From positions 1-64,000 of the forward strand of contig RHKK01000003.1 in the NCBI GenBank assembly GCA_008363075.1: a stretch of 64,000 bases of DNA, written 5' to 3'. The notes under the pieces were generated by a model. That model saw only the letters and a list, made by a program, of their open reading frames with translations. It did not search any database and was not told where the DNA came from. The DNA comes from Candidatus Uhrbacteria bacterium. GTDB taxonomy: Bacteria; Patescibacteriota; Patescibacteriia; 2-12-FULL-60-25. Positions within the stretch are counted from its first letter, which is position 1; each line of letters begins with the position of its first letter. Below are positions 1-7,899 of this stretch, in pieces. The translations under genes and the position numbers were made by a program.

Positions 1-187
1 TCGAGTAGCTGCCGTCGGCGACCGGGAAGCCCGAGGGATCCATGAGACGAGCCTGGTATGAGATGAGGGGCGCGATGCCCTGGGCGGCGAGGGAGGGGGT
101 CGGTGCAAGGATGACGATGATGATAACGACAACCAACCCGATCATGGATTGGGCTTGTTTCAGAAAAGAACGAACAGCCTTGTGCAT
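1..187 (-). CDS. Cell-surface protein, N-terminal fragment (runs off the window)
   Basis: Only the first 62 codons are inside the window and the frame is still open at base 1. Residues 1-35 form a short basic start, a run of Ile/Val/Leu and an Ala-x-Ala-like end, so the protein is very likely exported. The following stretch ISYQARLMDPSGFPVADGSY is the kind of segment that opens many large CPR surface proteins (usually YQGRLTD.xGxPVxDGxY); this is from family knowledge. The start is the ATG at 187-185; no Shine-Dalgarno site is visible. It lies downstream of and in the same direction as the 357-5569 surface operon, after a 170-base AT-rich gap. The function of the missing part is unknown. Confidence 0.7.
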   Translation of the reverse strand, partial: MHKAVRSFLKQAQSMIGLVVVIIIVILAPTPSLAAQGIAPLISYQARLMDPSGFPVADGSYS

Positions 188-356
188 GCCGATAACGAAT
201 CCGCCTGTAAAGATACGGATCCATAGTTATTCTATCGACAATCTAATACAACTTTTTCTTAGCTATTATTAGCCTCGTTCACGAACTTCGATCATAAAAC
301 CATGAAATCAAGTCCTGTGGATGAAATGTGTAAAATAAAATTTTAACTAAAACAAC

Positions 357-3300
357 CTATTCTGACTCCATTTTTATGTGTTTATCCACAACGGTGACCT
401 CTTTTTGCGTCAGGTCGATATCTTCTGATTGGTAACGTTTGTACCCCTTCCTCTCCGCCGTGATGAAATAGACGTTCTTTTGTGCAAAGAATCCGTAATT
501 TCCATGACTATCCGTCACTTGCGTTTCAAGCAGCTTATTGAATTTTTTATCAAAGATACGCACGATCGTAGCCCCGACCGGTTTGCGTGATGCTGCATCA
601 TACACAATCCCCCAACCTTTCGGCTTTTTTGGCAATGCCAGCCTACGAAATAGCAGGTAGGTCACGATCTGAATCGCAAGCAAGCCCGCCATCCACCATG
701 TTGGGGCGATCGACAGTGCCGCCACCGTGATGATGATACTCGTAAGCGCAAGCGCGTGCTGGATCTTACGCAAGGCGCGTTTGAAGTAGACGGATCTTGG
801 TGTTTCTTCCTTTGTGAGCGGATCAAGCGGGATATTGACGGCGATATTCGATTCTTCCTCGACCGTGATAGTTTCGCCGTGATAGATGTCGACAAGCTCG
901 CCGTCCTGCTTCTGCCCTTTCAGGTATTCGGAAGGAAATCGATATCCTGTCTTCGCGGCCTCAAGCCGATACGCGCCGGGACGGACGCGAAACGAGAATC
1001 GCCCCTTGATATCCGTGATGCGGGTCTGAAGGATGAGGTTTGTTTTCGCGTGGACGAGACGGACGGCCACCAAATCGATGGGCTGCTTGGACAGGGCATT
1101 GTACGCGAGACCCCAACGCTCGCGCCGTTTGCGGCCGAATAAGAGTAACGGTTGCGTGAACAGGAACCAGAGATAATTGAGTATGCTCGCCAACGACGCG
1201 GCGAGAGAAAGGTTGGCGAGCGCGATGGCAACCGCGACGGGCGCGGCGATTTCGGCCGCTTGCTGCGCTTCCTCAGATTGGAGGATGTCCAGTATAGGGC
1301 CCAGGATCGGTATCGCGATCTCCGCCGGCATCAGGACATCAACCGAAGCGACGTTACGCGTCACTCGGAATTCGCGTTCTTGCGTGACGTACCCATCTTT
1401 CTCGACCACGACCCGATAACGACCGTTTCGCACGAGGAATCCGTAATACCCTTCCGTTCCGGTGACCTGCGGATTGGATTGACCGTGGCGCGTACCGTCC
1501 CAGACGACCCAGCCCTGCACCGTCAGCTCATACAGCGTGACGGTCGCCCCTTCGAGCCCGGTCGGGACGGGGAACGGAAGTTCACGATGGAGAATCCGAC
1601 CGACCGGTTGCAGGCTGACGGTCGATCGCGCGCGGGATTGCGTGCCGTCCGGAAACGAGAAGACGACCGTCACGGGTACGTCTTCGACGCGCGTGGACGG
1701 GACAAAGGACGCCCCCCAGAACTCGCCGTCGGGAAGCGGCGTCAACGCGTATCTGGATGCGCCCACCTCGACGATGGCGGACGAGGGTTCCTGATCGAAA
1801 CCCGCGACCGGAACACGGACGAGAACCGGAGCGCCCGGCAAGGAACCGACGACGCCGGATGCGTCGGGCTCGAGCTCGATCGTGCCCGACCCGCCGAAAA
1901 ACGAAGGAGTGATCGTGATGCCTGAAGGGGCTTCGGGTTCGATCGGCGTCGGTTCTGGCGGGAGCACGATCGGCGGCGTGGTGGTCACCGTCGGGGGAAT
2001 CGGCGGCGTGGTGGTCACGCCGGGCGTGGGCGGAACCGTCGGTGGGACGGTGGGAGGCGTGGGAACGGACGGAGGGGTCGGTCCGGGGGGCGTGACCGGC
2101 GGAGGCACCGGAGGTAAGGGAGGCGCGGCCTCACTCGGCGTCGCTTGTGCAAGCGCGCCGCCGGAACGGTTGCCGGACACGTCAAAGGCAAAGTTGGTGT
2201 AATAGTAGGTCGTGCCGTTCACGAGACCGGTATCCAAAAACGCTTCCGCCGAACCTTGATAGACGAAACGGCCGTCCGTCGGGTTCGAAGGATATCCGTC
2301 GGTGCGGGCGCGAATATGTACGAAGGCGAAATCCGGGTCCGGAGGATTGTTCCAGGTCAGAAGGTTCTCCGCATTTCCGGGCGTCGCGACAAAGTTGAAG
2401 ACGTTGGATGGGGGCGTTGAATCGGGCAACGTCGTAAACGTGCGGTCGCCGGAAAACGAAGCGAGGCCGCTTGCTTCCGTAGACCCCACGCGAAAATGAT
2501 ACAGGGTTGCGGGCGTCAGTCCGGTCAGCGAAACCGCATGTTCGGTCACGAGGCTCGACGAGCCGGCGGATCTTCCGTAGGCGACCGTTTCCCCGAATTC
2601 GACCAGGCTCGTCGCGGGAATATCCGTCCTCCATGTCACGATGGCGGACGTATCCGTGATGTTGATCACGAGAATATCGGAGATGACGGGCGGCGCGGGC
2701 GGCGGCAGCGTGCGAAAGGTCACGTTTCCCGATTGAGACGTATTTCCGACCGCATCCGCGGACGTGACGCGGAAGTGGTACTCCGTATCCGGCGTGAGAG
2801 CCGACAACGGAACGGCATGCGAGGTCACGAGACCCGCGTGACTCGCGGTCAAACCGTAGATCGGCGACAACCCGTATTCCACGAGTCCGGTTGCGGACTC
2901 GTCCGTGTCCCATGCGATCGTCGCCGTGGACGTCGTGATATTGATGACGCGGACGTTCGTGATGACCGGCGCCGTTCCGTCCGCGGCCGGTCCGCCGCCG
3001 CCGGGGCCGGGACTCGGGGGCGGAGCGGCGGACGGGACCGTCGCGCTAATGCTGATGAAATCGTTTTCGTAGATCGGTACGTCGAATCCCCCCGTGTCCC
3101 CGAACGACCCGTCGATCGTCACGAAGACGGCGTCGCCGCCCGCGCCGCCCGGATTCACGATGCGATTGGTCCCGCCGCTCGCATTCGTCCCGATGCGAAT
3201 GACCGCCTTGTCGCCTGCGGCGATCGGCCCCGCATTCGTCGGTGCCGTGAACGTGATCGTCCGACCCGAGATTGCAACACCCCAGATATTCACGCCGGCG

Positions 3301-3605
3301 GCCGAAGCGAGCGTTGCGGCGTTTTCAAATCCGGTCGTTGGCCCGTAAAAAAGATCGATGTCCCCCACGCCGATCGATGAAAGTTCAAAATCATAGGGGT
3401 AATTCACCCGTACGGTCTCGCCCGCCGCATCGACGCCGCTCGGCGTGGTAAACCGGATCTCCTGATTCGACGCGACGCCGGGCGCGTTCCTCTCCATGAG
3501 AACGGATCGGTCGGTGAGCGTCGCGGCGATCGCACTCCATGGAAACGCCAAAGACGCGGCGAGAACCGCGGCAAAGAATGCGCGAGCCATGAAACGTTTG
3601 TGCAT
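357..3605 (-). CDS. Large exported protein with fibronectin III-like domains, Pro/Thr linker, membrane segments and carboxypeptidase-regulatory-like repeats
   Basis: About 1082 residues. A signal peptide (basic start, then AFFAAVLAASLAFPW, cleavage near AIAA) is followed by a domain starting TLTDRSVLMERNAPG, at least two FN3-like repeats (each with TEYHFRV or TLYHFRV and TAxIxWxTD motifs), a third fibronectin-like unit, a long Pro/Thr/Val linker, a beta-rich region, and a C-terminal third with hydrophobic segments separating two Cna-B/carboxypeptidase-regulatory-like modules (GLAYNALSKQPI and GWGIVYDAASRKPV). The layout suggests a surface stalk or adhesin anchored in the membrane. A TTG 13 codons earlier (3644) extends the frame, but the ATG at 3605 begins directly at the signal peptide. 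It is the last gene of a three-gene leftward operon. Confidence 0.75.
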   Translation of the reverse strand: MHKRFMARAFFAAVLAASLAFPWSAIAATLTDRSVLMERNAPGVASNQEIRFTTPSGVDAAGETVRVNYPYDFELSSIGVGDIDLFYGPTTGFENAATLASAAGVNIWGVAISGRTITFTAPTNAGPIAAGDKAVIRIGTNASGGTNRIVNPGGAGGDAVFVTIDGSFGDTGGFDVPIYENDFISISATVPSAAPPPSPGPGGGGPAADGTAPVITNVRVINITTSTATIAWDTDESATGLVEYGLSPIYGLTASHAGLVTSHAVPLSALTPDTEYHFRVTSADAVGNTSQSGNVTFRTLPPPAPPVISDILVINITDTSAIVTWRTDIPATSLVEFGETVAYGRSAGSSSLVTEHAVSLTGLTPATLYHFRVGSTEASGLASFSGDRTFTTLPDSTPPSNVFNFVATPGNAENLLTWNNPPDPDFAFVHIRARTDGYPSNPTDGRFVYQGSAEAFLDTGLVNGTTYYYTNFAFDVSGNRSGGALAQATPSEAAPPLPPVPPPVTPPGPTPPSVPTPPTVPPTVPPTPGVTTTPPIPPTVTTTPPIVLPPEPTPIEPEAPSGITITPSFFGGSGTIELEPDASGVVGSLPGAPVLVRVPVAGFDQEPSSAIVEVGASRYALTPLPDGEFWGASFVPSTRVEDVPVTVVFSFPDGTQSRARSTVSLQPVGRILHRELPFPVPTGLEGATVTLYELTVQGWVVWDGTRHGQSNPQVTGTEGYYGFLVRNGRYRVVVEKDGYVTQEREFRVTRNVASVDVLMPAEIAIPILGPILDILQSEEAQQAAEIAAPVAVAIALANLSLAASLASILNYLWFLFTQPLLLFGRKRRERWGLAYNALSKQPIDLVAVRLVHAKTNLILQTRITDIKGRFSFRVRPGAYRLEAAKTGYRFPSEYLKGQKQDGELVDIYHGETITVEEESNIAVNIPLDPLTKEETPRSVYFKRALRKIQHALALTSIIITVAALSIAPTWWMAGLLAIQIVTYLLFRRLALPKKPKGWGIVYDAASRKPVGATIVRIFDKKFNKLLETQVTDSHGNYGFFAQKNVYFITAERKGYKRYQSEDIDLTQKEVTVVDKHIKMESE

Positions 3606-3666
3606 AGGCGGATCGTGATCATCCGGAACCCGCCGCGTCCCCAAACGAGACGTGGCGGACGCCCGA

Positions 3667-4650
3667 TTATCGCAATGGATCGGACTTGGCCGTGGCGCTC
3701 ATGATCGCGAGTCTCTTCGCGAGGAAGAAGAACGGCACGAACGCGAAGACGAGCGCGACGAGCGCGACGAACGTGCGCCACGGCCACACCGAAAACGCGA
3801 TCTCCGAACGCATCGGCTGCGCAAATCCGTCGCCACGCAACTCAAGCGTCGCGCGATACGGCCCGAACGCGAAATTCGAGAGCTCACGCAAAAGCCCTTG
3901 CCAATATCCGCCCCCTTCCGGAACCGGCCCCTTGATCCACGCGACGCGATACACGCGACGCGAATCCGGCAGGATGTTTCCGCCTTCGGCGTTCACGCGC
4001 AGCTTCGCCACCGTCGATCCGAAGGCATTCCTTACGGTTATCGTCCCCTCGGGCGCGAGATGCACGTTGCCCTCGTTCAAGATCGACACGCGAAAGCCGA
4101 CCGGAAGATGCGCATAGGAAGAGTCCGAGTCCGTCGCGAAATCTTCCAAGATGAGCCGTTCGATCGCCGGACCGCTCACGCGGACGAAAAAGAGGATGCC
4201 GACGCGAGGCAACATCGCCAACTCCTCCCCCGCCGCTTGCGTTCTCGACAGGAACAGCGCCGCATAATACCCGCCCGCGTTCGCGTCTTCCGGCGCGCGG
4301 ATCGTGATCGGCAAACTCAGCGCCTGCCCCGGCGCGAGCGTCACTTCCGAACGATCGACGTACATCCACTCCGGAAGCCCGGACATATCACTTGAATCAA
4401 GGAACTGCTGCTGGCCAAATTCGCCTTTCGGAACGAATTTTTGGATGGAAAACACGTACGTTTGCACGGTTGCTTCGTCATTCTCCAACGTGACGGTCCT
4501 CGTCTCCGTTTGCCCCGGATCGATTTCGATATCCTGAATGGCCGGATGCACCGTCAACGCCGACGCATGAGGCACGATGAACAAACAGCTAACAAGCAGG
4601 AAAGAGAGACCTCCGATGATGCGTGATACGCGATGTACGATGCGAGACAT
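3667..4650 (-). CDS. DUF916-like membrane-anchored surface protein
   Basis: 327 residues: an N-terminal signal segment (IIGGLSFLLVSCLFIV), a beta-sandwich opening LTVHPAIQDIEIDPGQTET, a second Ig-like part, then a C-terminal transmembrane helix (VALVALVFAFVPFFFLAKR) with a basic cytoplasmic tail. The opening PxxxEIxxxPGxTxTxxVxxxN pattern resembles DUF916 of Gram-positive WxL surface complexes, where such proteins anchor secreted partners. The ATG lies one base after the stop of the upstream gene, so the two are almost certainly translationally coupled. I infer an envelope complex with its two neighbours. The exact family is not certain. Confidence 0.65.
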   Translation of the reverse strand: MSRIVHRVSRIIGGLSFLLVSCLFIVPHASALTVHPAIQDIEIDPGQTETRTVTLENDEATVQTYVFSIQKFVPKGEFGQQQFLDSSDMSGLPEWMYVDRSEVTLAPGQALSLPITIRAPEDANAGGYYAALFLSRTQAAGEELAMLPRVGILFFVRVSGPAIERLILEDFATDSDSSYAHLPVGFRVSILNEGNVHLAPEGTITVRNAFGSTVAKLRVNAEGGNILPDSRRVYRVAWIKGPVPEGGGYWQGLLRELSNFAFGPYRATLELRGDGFAQPMRSEIAFSVWPWRTFVALVALVFAFVPFFFLAKRLAIMSATAKSDPLR

Positions 4651-4651
4651 A

Positions 4652-5569
4652 TTAGTAATTCGCCGTCAGCGTGTAGTAGACCGTTTGTGTGTACGTCCCC
4701 GGATTGGTCGACGCCGTAATGGAAAGCTTGAAAATCATCGCCACTTTGTCCGATACCGACCCGGAAGCGGCTGCGGAAGTCTGGATGACGCGCTGCGTCG
4801 TCGTCACTCCCAGATCCGAACCCGCCCCGAATGCCGTCGCGCCGGTCACTTCCGCACCGTACTCCTCGGAACCGACGCTGACCGCGCCGTCCGTCACCTC
4901 CCCCATCACTTGTGCCGAAGCGTTCTGAAGTTCCTGATTCGCTTGGATATAGACGGAATAACCTGTAGATATATTCGTAAGAACGGAAGTGCCCACCACT
5001 CTTGCGTACTCCGAACCGGCGGCAACGCTTCCAAAGTTAAAACTGTTCGCGTCTAATCGGTAAACGAAATCATTGCCTCCCGAAGGGATGCCGCTCATGC
5101 CGGCACCATCGCCCTCGAAACGATCCACCGTAAATGTCGTACCTGCGATATCCGTGATGATTCCAACCGCAACCAACTGTGCAAACCCTTCATTTTCGAC
5201 GACGGCGATCAAGTCTCCCGTGGCAAAACCGCTCGCATCCGCAACCGTGACGCTCCCTCCGATGCCGTTCGAAAAGGACGTGTATGACGTTGGCGTGGAA
5301 TTGCTTGACTTCACGATATATGAAAGCGTGTTCGCAGCTTCCGGCACCCGATATCCTTGAGAAAGCTGATAATTCGCGCTCGTACCCGTACCAACAACCG
5401 TTCCTCCGATAGAGTCACGCAAAGTAAAGTTCGTGCTGGTACCGATATCGCTCCCCCCGGAATTAATCGTGTCCCAAGGAATCCAATAATTCGTGCTGGA
5501 CATAGCCAAAACATTGGATCCGATCAGGAACACGCAAAGTACGATGGTCAATGACCAAAACTTCTTCAT
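4652..5569 (-). CDS. Secreted beta-rich surface protein
   Basis: 305 residues with a clear signal peptide (MKKFWSLTIVLCVFLIG, cleavage around VLAM). The mature part is rich in Ser, Thr, Gly and aromatic residues, has no cysteines, and contains the phrases SSTNYWIPWDTINSGGS and SANYQLSQGYR before a beta-rich body ending in YYTLTANY. It has no further transmembrane segment, so it is secreted or held by partners; the next gene encodes a DUF916-like anchor, recalling WxL/DUF916 pairs, though no WxL motif is seen. It is the first gene of the operon, with a good promoter 17 bases upstream of the ATG. Confidence 0.65.
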   Translation of the reverse strand: MKKFWSLTIVLCVFLIGSNVLAMSSTNYWIPWDTINSGGSDIGTSTNFTLRDSIGGTVVGTGTSANYQLSQGYRVPEAANTLSYIVKSSNSTPTSYTSFSNGIGGSVTVADASGFATGDLIAVVENEGFAQLVAVGIITDIAGTTFTVDRFEGDGAGMSGIPSGGNDFVYRLDANSFNFGSVAAGSEYARVVGTSVLTNISTGYSVYIQANQELQNASAQVMGEVTDGAVSVGSEEYGAEVTGATAFGAGSDLGVTTTQRVIQTSAAASGSVSDKVAMIFKLSITASTNPGTYTQTVYYTLTANY

Positions 5570-5586
5570 ATCAAAACTATGTATTC

Positions 5587-5615
5587 ATTATATCCTTTTT
5601 TAACCTTATATACAA
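5587..5615 (-). promoter_or_regulatory. Promoter of the surface operon
   Basis: Read leftward: TTGTAT, 17 bases, TATAAT. The -10 box ends 17 bases before the ATG at 5569, giving a leader of roughly ten bases. Confidence 0.65.
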
Positions 5616-5677
5616 AGCGATAATCTATGCGTCTTAAAATAATTAATAATAATATTTGCTGTGTTTCATGTACGTGA

Positions 5678-5693
5678 TGTTTCACGTGAAACA
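5678..5693. promoter_or_regulatory. parS site 1 (ParB-binding palindrome)
   Basis: TGTTTCACGTGAAACA, a perfect 16-bp palindrome differing at one position from the Bacillus parS consensus TGTTNCACGTGAAACA reading with C at N. First of five in 0.71 kb. Confidence 0.88.
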
Positions 5694-6079
5694 TAAATAT
5701 TGGTAATTCTTACGCAAGAATGGCTTAAGACTTTCATGCAGGAAGGGTGAGTCGTCACCATCCATGCCTACCCGCCATTGCAACGCATAGCGTTGCAGGC
5801 CGGCACCCTCCCGCTCACGCTGGCACTGAGACAAAACATACCCTTCCGAGCATCGGACATCGGTTCGTGAGCGACGACGAGACGCAGGCCGCATGTCTGA
5901 CGGCAAATTGTCGAAATAAACATATTATCAATTTGCCCAGTTCAGCCTGCAGTCGGAGCGAGACGAATACCGATGGAGAAGCGCAGGACCGGGGGCGCAG
6001 GAGAGTGCAGAGAGGAAAGCGCTTTCCTCTCTGCAAGAAAGGCTGGAAGTCAAGTTTTTGAAAAGCTAGTTTAGACTCG
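5694..6079. other. Structured 386-base intergenic region, function unknown
   Basis: No convincing gene. It holds several strong hairpins: TGCAACGC-ata-GCGTTGCA near 5779-5797, GGCAAATTG with CAATTTGCC near 5903-5937, and a perfect 30-base palindrome TGCAGAGAGGAAAGC / GCTTTCCTCTCTGCA at 6006-6035. This could be a non-coding RNA or a DNA structure lying between parS sites 1 and 2. RNase P RNA was considered and not supported. Confidence 0.4.
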
Positions 6080-6095
6080 TGTTCCACGTGAAACA
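6080..6095. promoter_or_regulatory. parS site 2
   Basis: TGTTCCACGTGAAACA, identical to the best-characterised Bacillus parS sequence. It lies just beyond the 3' end of tRNA-Ala. Confidence 0.9.
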
Positions 6096-6131
6096 TAAAA
6101 CCGCCGAAGCTTGAGCCACGACGGTTTATGA

Positions 6132-6207
6132 TGGTGGACCAAAGGAGATTCGAACTCCTGACCTCTGCAATGCGAATGCAGCGCTCTACCAACTGAGCTA
6201 TTGGCCC
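6132..6207 (-). tRNA. tRNA-Ala (anticodon CGC)
   Basis: 76 bases with an encoded CCA. Acceptor GGGCCAA pairs with TTGGTCC and includes the G3:U70 pair that marks alanine tRNAs. The anticodon stem is CTGCA/TGCAG with loop TTCGCAT, anticodon CGC (reads GCG). The T-loop TTCGAAT is canonical. Confidence 0.95.
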
Positions 6208-6307
6208 ATAAGTTGCCGAAAATTATTAGCTACACCATCTGTAAAGAGACATAAGTCTCTACGTATAGAGTAACTAACAATTTTCTTATTTTTCATCATT
6301 TCAAAAT

Positions 6308-6323
6308 AGTTTCACGTGAAACT
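6308..6323. promoter_or_regulatory. parS site 3
   Basis: AGTTTCACGTGAAACT: the 14-bp core is intact, with the outermost pair changed to A:T while remaining palindromic. Confidence 0.8.
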
Positions 6324-6332
6324 CAATGTAAT

Positions 6333-6348
6333 TGTTTCACGTGAAACG
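6333..6348. promoter_or_regulatory. parS site 4
   Basis: TGTTTCACGTGAAACG: core intact, last base off consensus. Its start is 25 bases (about 2.5 helical turns) after the start of site 3. Confidence 0.82.
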
Positions 6349-6370
6349 CCTTCGAGTAATCGCTCAAAGC

Positions 6371-6386
6371 TGTTTCACGTGAAACA
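6371..6386. promoter_or_regulatory. parS site 5
   Basis: TGTTTCACGTGAAACA, the same sequence as site 1, 23 bases from the 3' end of tRNA-Arg. Confidence 0.88.
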
Positions 6387-6408
6387 AATGAAAATCACTT
6401 GTTTCGCA

Positions 6409-6483
6409 TGGTGCCTCCACGTGGAATCGAACCACGATCTAGGGCTTAGGAGTCCCTCGTTCTATCCATTGAACTATGGAAGC
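6409..6483 (-). tRNA. tRNA-Arg (anticodon CCT)
   Basis: 75 bases with encoded CCA. Acceptor GCTTCCA pairs with TGGAGGC; the D-arm is GTTCAATGGATAGAAC; the anticodon loop is CTCCTAA with anticodon CCT (reads AGG); the T-loop is TTCGATT. The last anticodon-stem pair is A:G, a mismatch. Confidence 0.92.
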
Positions 6484-6688
6484 ATGTGTCGTAAAATATA
6501 AAAAAGTTATTATTATGTTTCGGCGAGGGGACTGGCTTCGGATTTTGAAAGACCGAAAATTATTGATGACCTTTAAAATCGGAGCAGACAGAAGTATAGA
6601 AGTCTTGGACACTCATGTCAATCCAAAATATCCGAACTTTTGTATCTATGCCCGCCATGACTCGACCCGTGCGCCACTCTATCGCCAT

Positions 6689-6717
6689 TTGACAATTCTC
6701 CAGAATCTAACTAATCT
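6689..6717 (+). promoter_or_regulatory. rpsT promoter
   Basis: TTGACA, 17 bases, TAATCT. Only 11 bases separate the -10 box from the rpsT ATG, so the mRNA should begin within about five bases of the start codon. Confidence 0.8.
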
Positions 6718-6728
6718 TAGCCCGATCT

Positions 6729-6989
6729 ATGCCGAACAAGCATGCCGCCATCAAGGATCTCCGCAAAAACAAGCGCCGCGCCGCTCGCAATTTACGTGAA
6801 AAAACCAACGTAAAAGCGCTGACAAAGCAGCTAAAGGCGCTCGTGAAGGACGGAAAGAAGACGGAAGCTCTTGCGCTGGTAGCCAAACTGCAGCAAGCCT
6901 CGGCCAAGGCCGCAAAGAAGCACGTGATTCACCGCAACAAGTCCCGTCGCCTCACATCCATGGCGATGAAGCTCACGGCATCAAAATAA
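6729..6989 (+). CDS. rpsT: Small ribosomal subunit protein bS20
   Basis: 86 residues, the usual length. The N-terminus MPNKHAAIKDLRKNKRRAARN is a lysine/arginine-rich helix typical of bS20, which binds 16S rRNA early in 30S assembly, and the C-terminus carries the conserved AAKKHVIHRNKSRRLTSM block. There is no Shine-Dalgarno site; the promoter sits directly upstream, so translation is predicted to be leaderless. The gene stands alone, between the tRNA/parS region and a convergent terminator shared with holA. bS20 is often self-regulated, but nothing here shows how. Confidence 0.95.
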   Translation: MPNKHAAIKDLRKNKRRAARNLREKTNVKALTKQLKALVKDGKKTEALALVAKLQQASAKAAKKHVIHRNKSRRLTSMAMKLTASK

Positions 6990-7020
6990 AAAAGCCCCGT
7001 CGATAGCGGGGATTTTTTAT
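6986..7020. terminator. Bidirectional terminator between rpsT and holA
   Basis: AAAAAAG-CCCCG-TCGATAG-CGGGG-ATTTTTT: a five-pair GC stem flanked by A and T runs, usable by both convergent genes. Confidence 0.85.
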
Positions 7021-7027
7021 TATATTA

Positions 7028-7867
7028 CTATGGCAGAAGCGTGTCGAGCTCGTCCGCCTCGGCGAGACCGGAGCGCGCGAGCAGGATCGTCAGTGTCGTC
7101 GCGCCAGCCACCGATGCCGCACGGCGCTCATCGGAACGACGCAATTTCGAAACGACGAACGGCGGGAGTCCTTGTACGTCCCCTGAGTGGACGCGAAGAG
7201 CGGCAACGGCTTGCTGGAAGAGGGGGTAGGAGACGCGATCGGACGGACCGTGTGACGCAAGCGCGCGGTAGCGATCGGGTTCATTCAAAAGAAACGCGTC
7301 CGCGATCTCGTACGCACTCGTTTCTTGCACGCGCACGGCGTCCGAATCGCCGCCGGCCGCGAGCTTCATGAGCTCGTTGGACGCGAGCCACGCGTCGCCG
7401 TCACATGCGTCGGCCAATCGCGCGAGCATCGTCGCGTCGGTCACGCCCAAGGTCGCGCCCGCTTGAACGACCCATTGAGCGAACGCCTTGCCCGAACGCA
7501 GGGGATACTCGGTCACGATAAGTTTCGGTACCGACGCGAACGGTTTTAAGGCCGTCGCAGAGGGTTTTTCCTGCTCAATGGATACAACGATGACTCGTTC
7601 CGAATCCTTTGTGAGCGCGAGCGCGAGCGGCTTGGCCTTCGCCTTTGGACACCGCTCGACCAAGCCGTCCGCGCGGATAAAACGCATAGGTGAAAACAGG
7701 CTCACGGCGAGACTGCGCTCGATCACGGCATCCGCCGTCGCCCTGCCCGGCTCCAATCGTTCGATGCTCGAACCGGAAGGATCGTGCTTGGCGCGAAACG
7801 CGGCTTCAAGTTCCCGCGCCCGTTGCATCGCTCGGTACGTATCCGGCCCGCAACACAAAATCAACAT
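7028..7867 (-). CDS. holA: DNA polymerase III delta subunit (clamp-loader subunit)
   Basis: About 279 residues. The N-terminus MLILCCGPDTYRAMQRAREL matches the beginning of HolA proteins (hydrophobic strand, GxDxY, then a helix). The body has the expected order: a Rossmann-like N-domain with low conservation, a middle section (GKAFAQWVVQAGATLGV), and a helical C-terminal collar (AYEIADAFLLNEPDRYRAL). HolA opens the sliding clamp, here the product of dnaN at 18.4-19.6 kb. The ATG at 7867 was chosen because the 37 codons upstream do not look like protein and overlap the end of polA. It is 32 bases downstream of polA, probably in one operon. Confidence 0.85.
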   Translation of the reverse strand: MLILCCGPDTYRAMQRARELEAAFRAKHDPSGSSIERLEPGRATADAVIERSLAVSLFSPMRFIRADGLVERCPKAKAKPLALALTKDSERVIVVSIEQEKPSATALKPFASVPKLIVTEYPLRSGKAFAQWVVQAGATLGVTDATMLARLADACDGDAWLASNELMKLAAGGDSDAVRVQETSAYEIADAFLLNEPDRYRALASHGPSDRVSYPLFQQAVAALRVHSGDVQGLPPFVVSKLRRSDERRAASVAGATTLTILLARSGLAEADELDTLLP

Positions 7868-7899
7868 GCTGATTATGTTCCGCTCCGGAACCCGTTTCG

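Noticed and set aside
382-390. Perfect DnaA box TTATCCACA
   Set aside because: It is a single copy inside the 3' end of a coding gene, 19 kb from dnaA; no cluster around it.
5720-6060. RNase P RNA in the structured segment
   Set aside because: One stretch (GAGACAAAACATACC) recalls the conserved core, but the 5' GAGGAAAGTCC and 3' AGATGAAT...ACAGAACCCGGCTTA elements are not present on either strand.
6476-6799. Rightward 107-codon frame before rpsT
   Set aside because: It begins inside tRNA-Arg, runs over the rpsT promoter and into rpsT out of frame.
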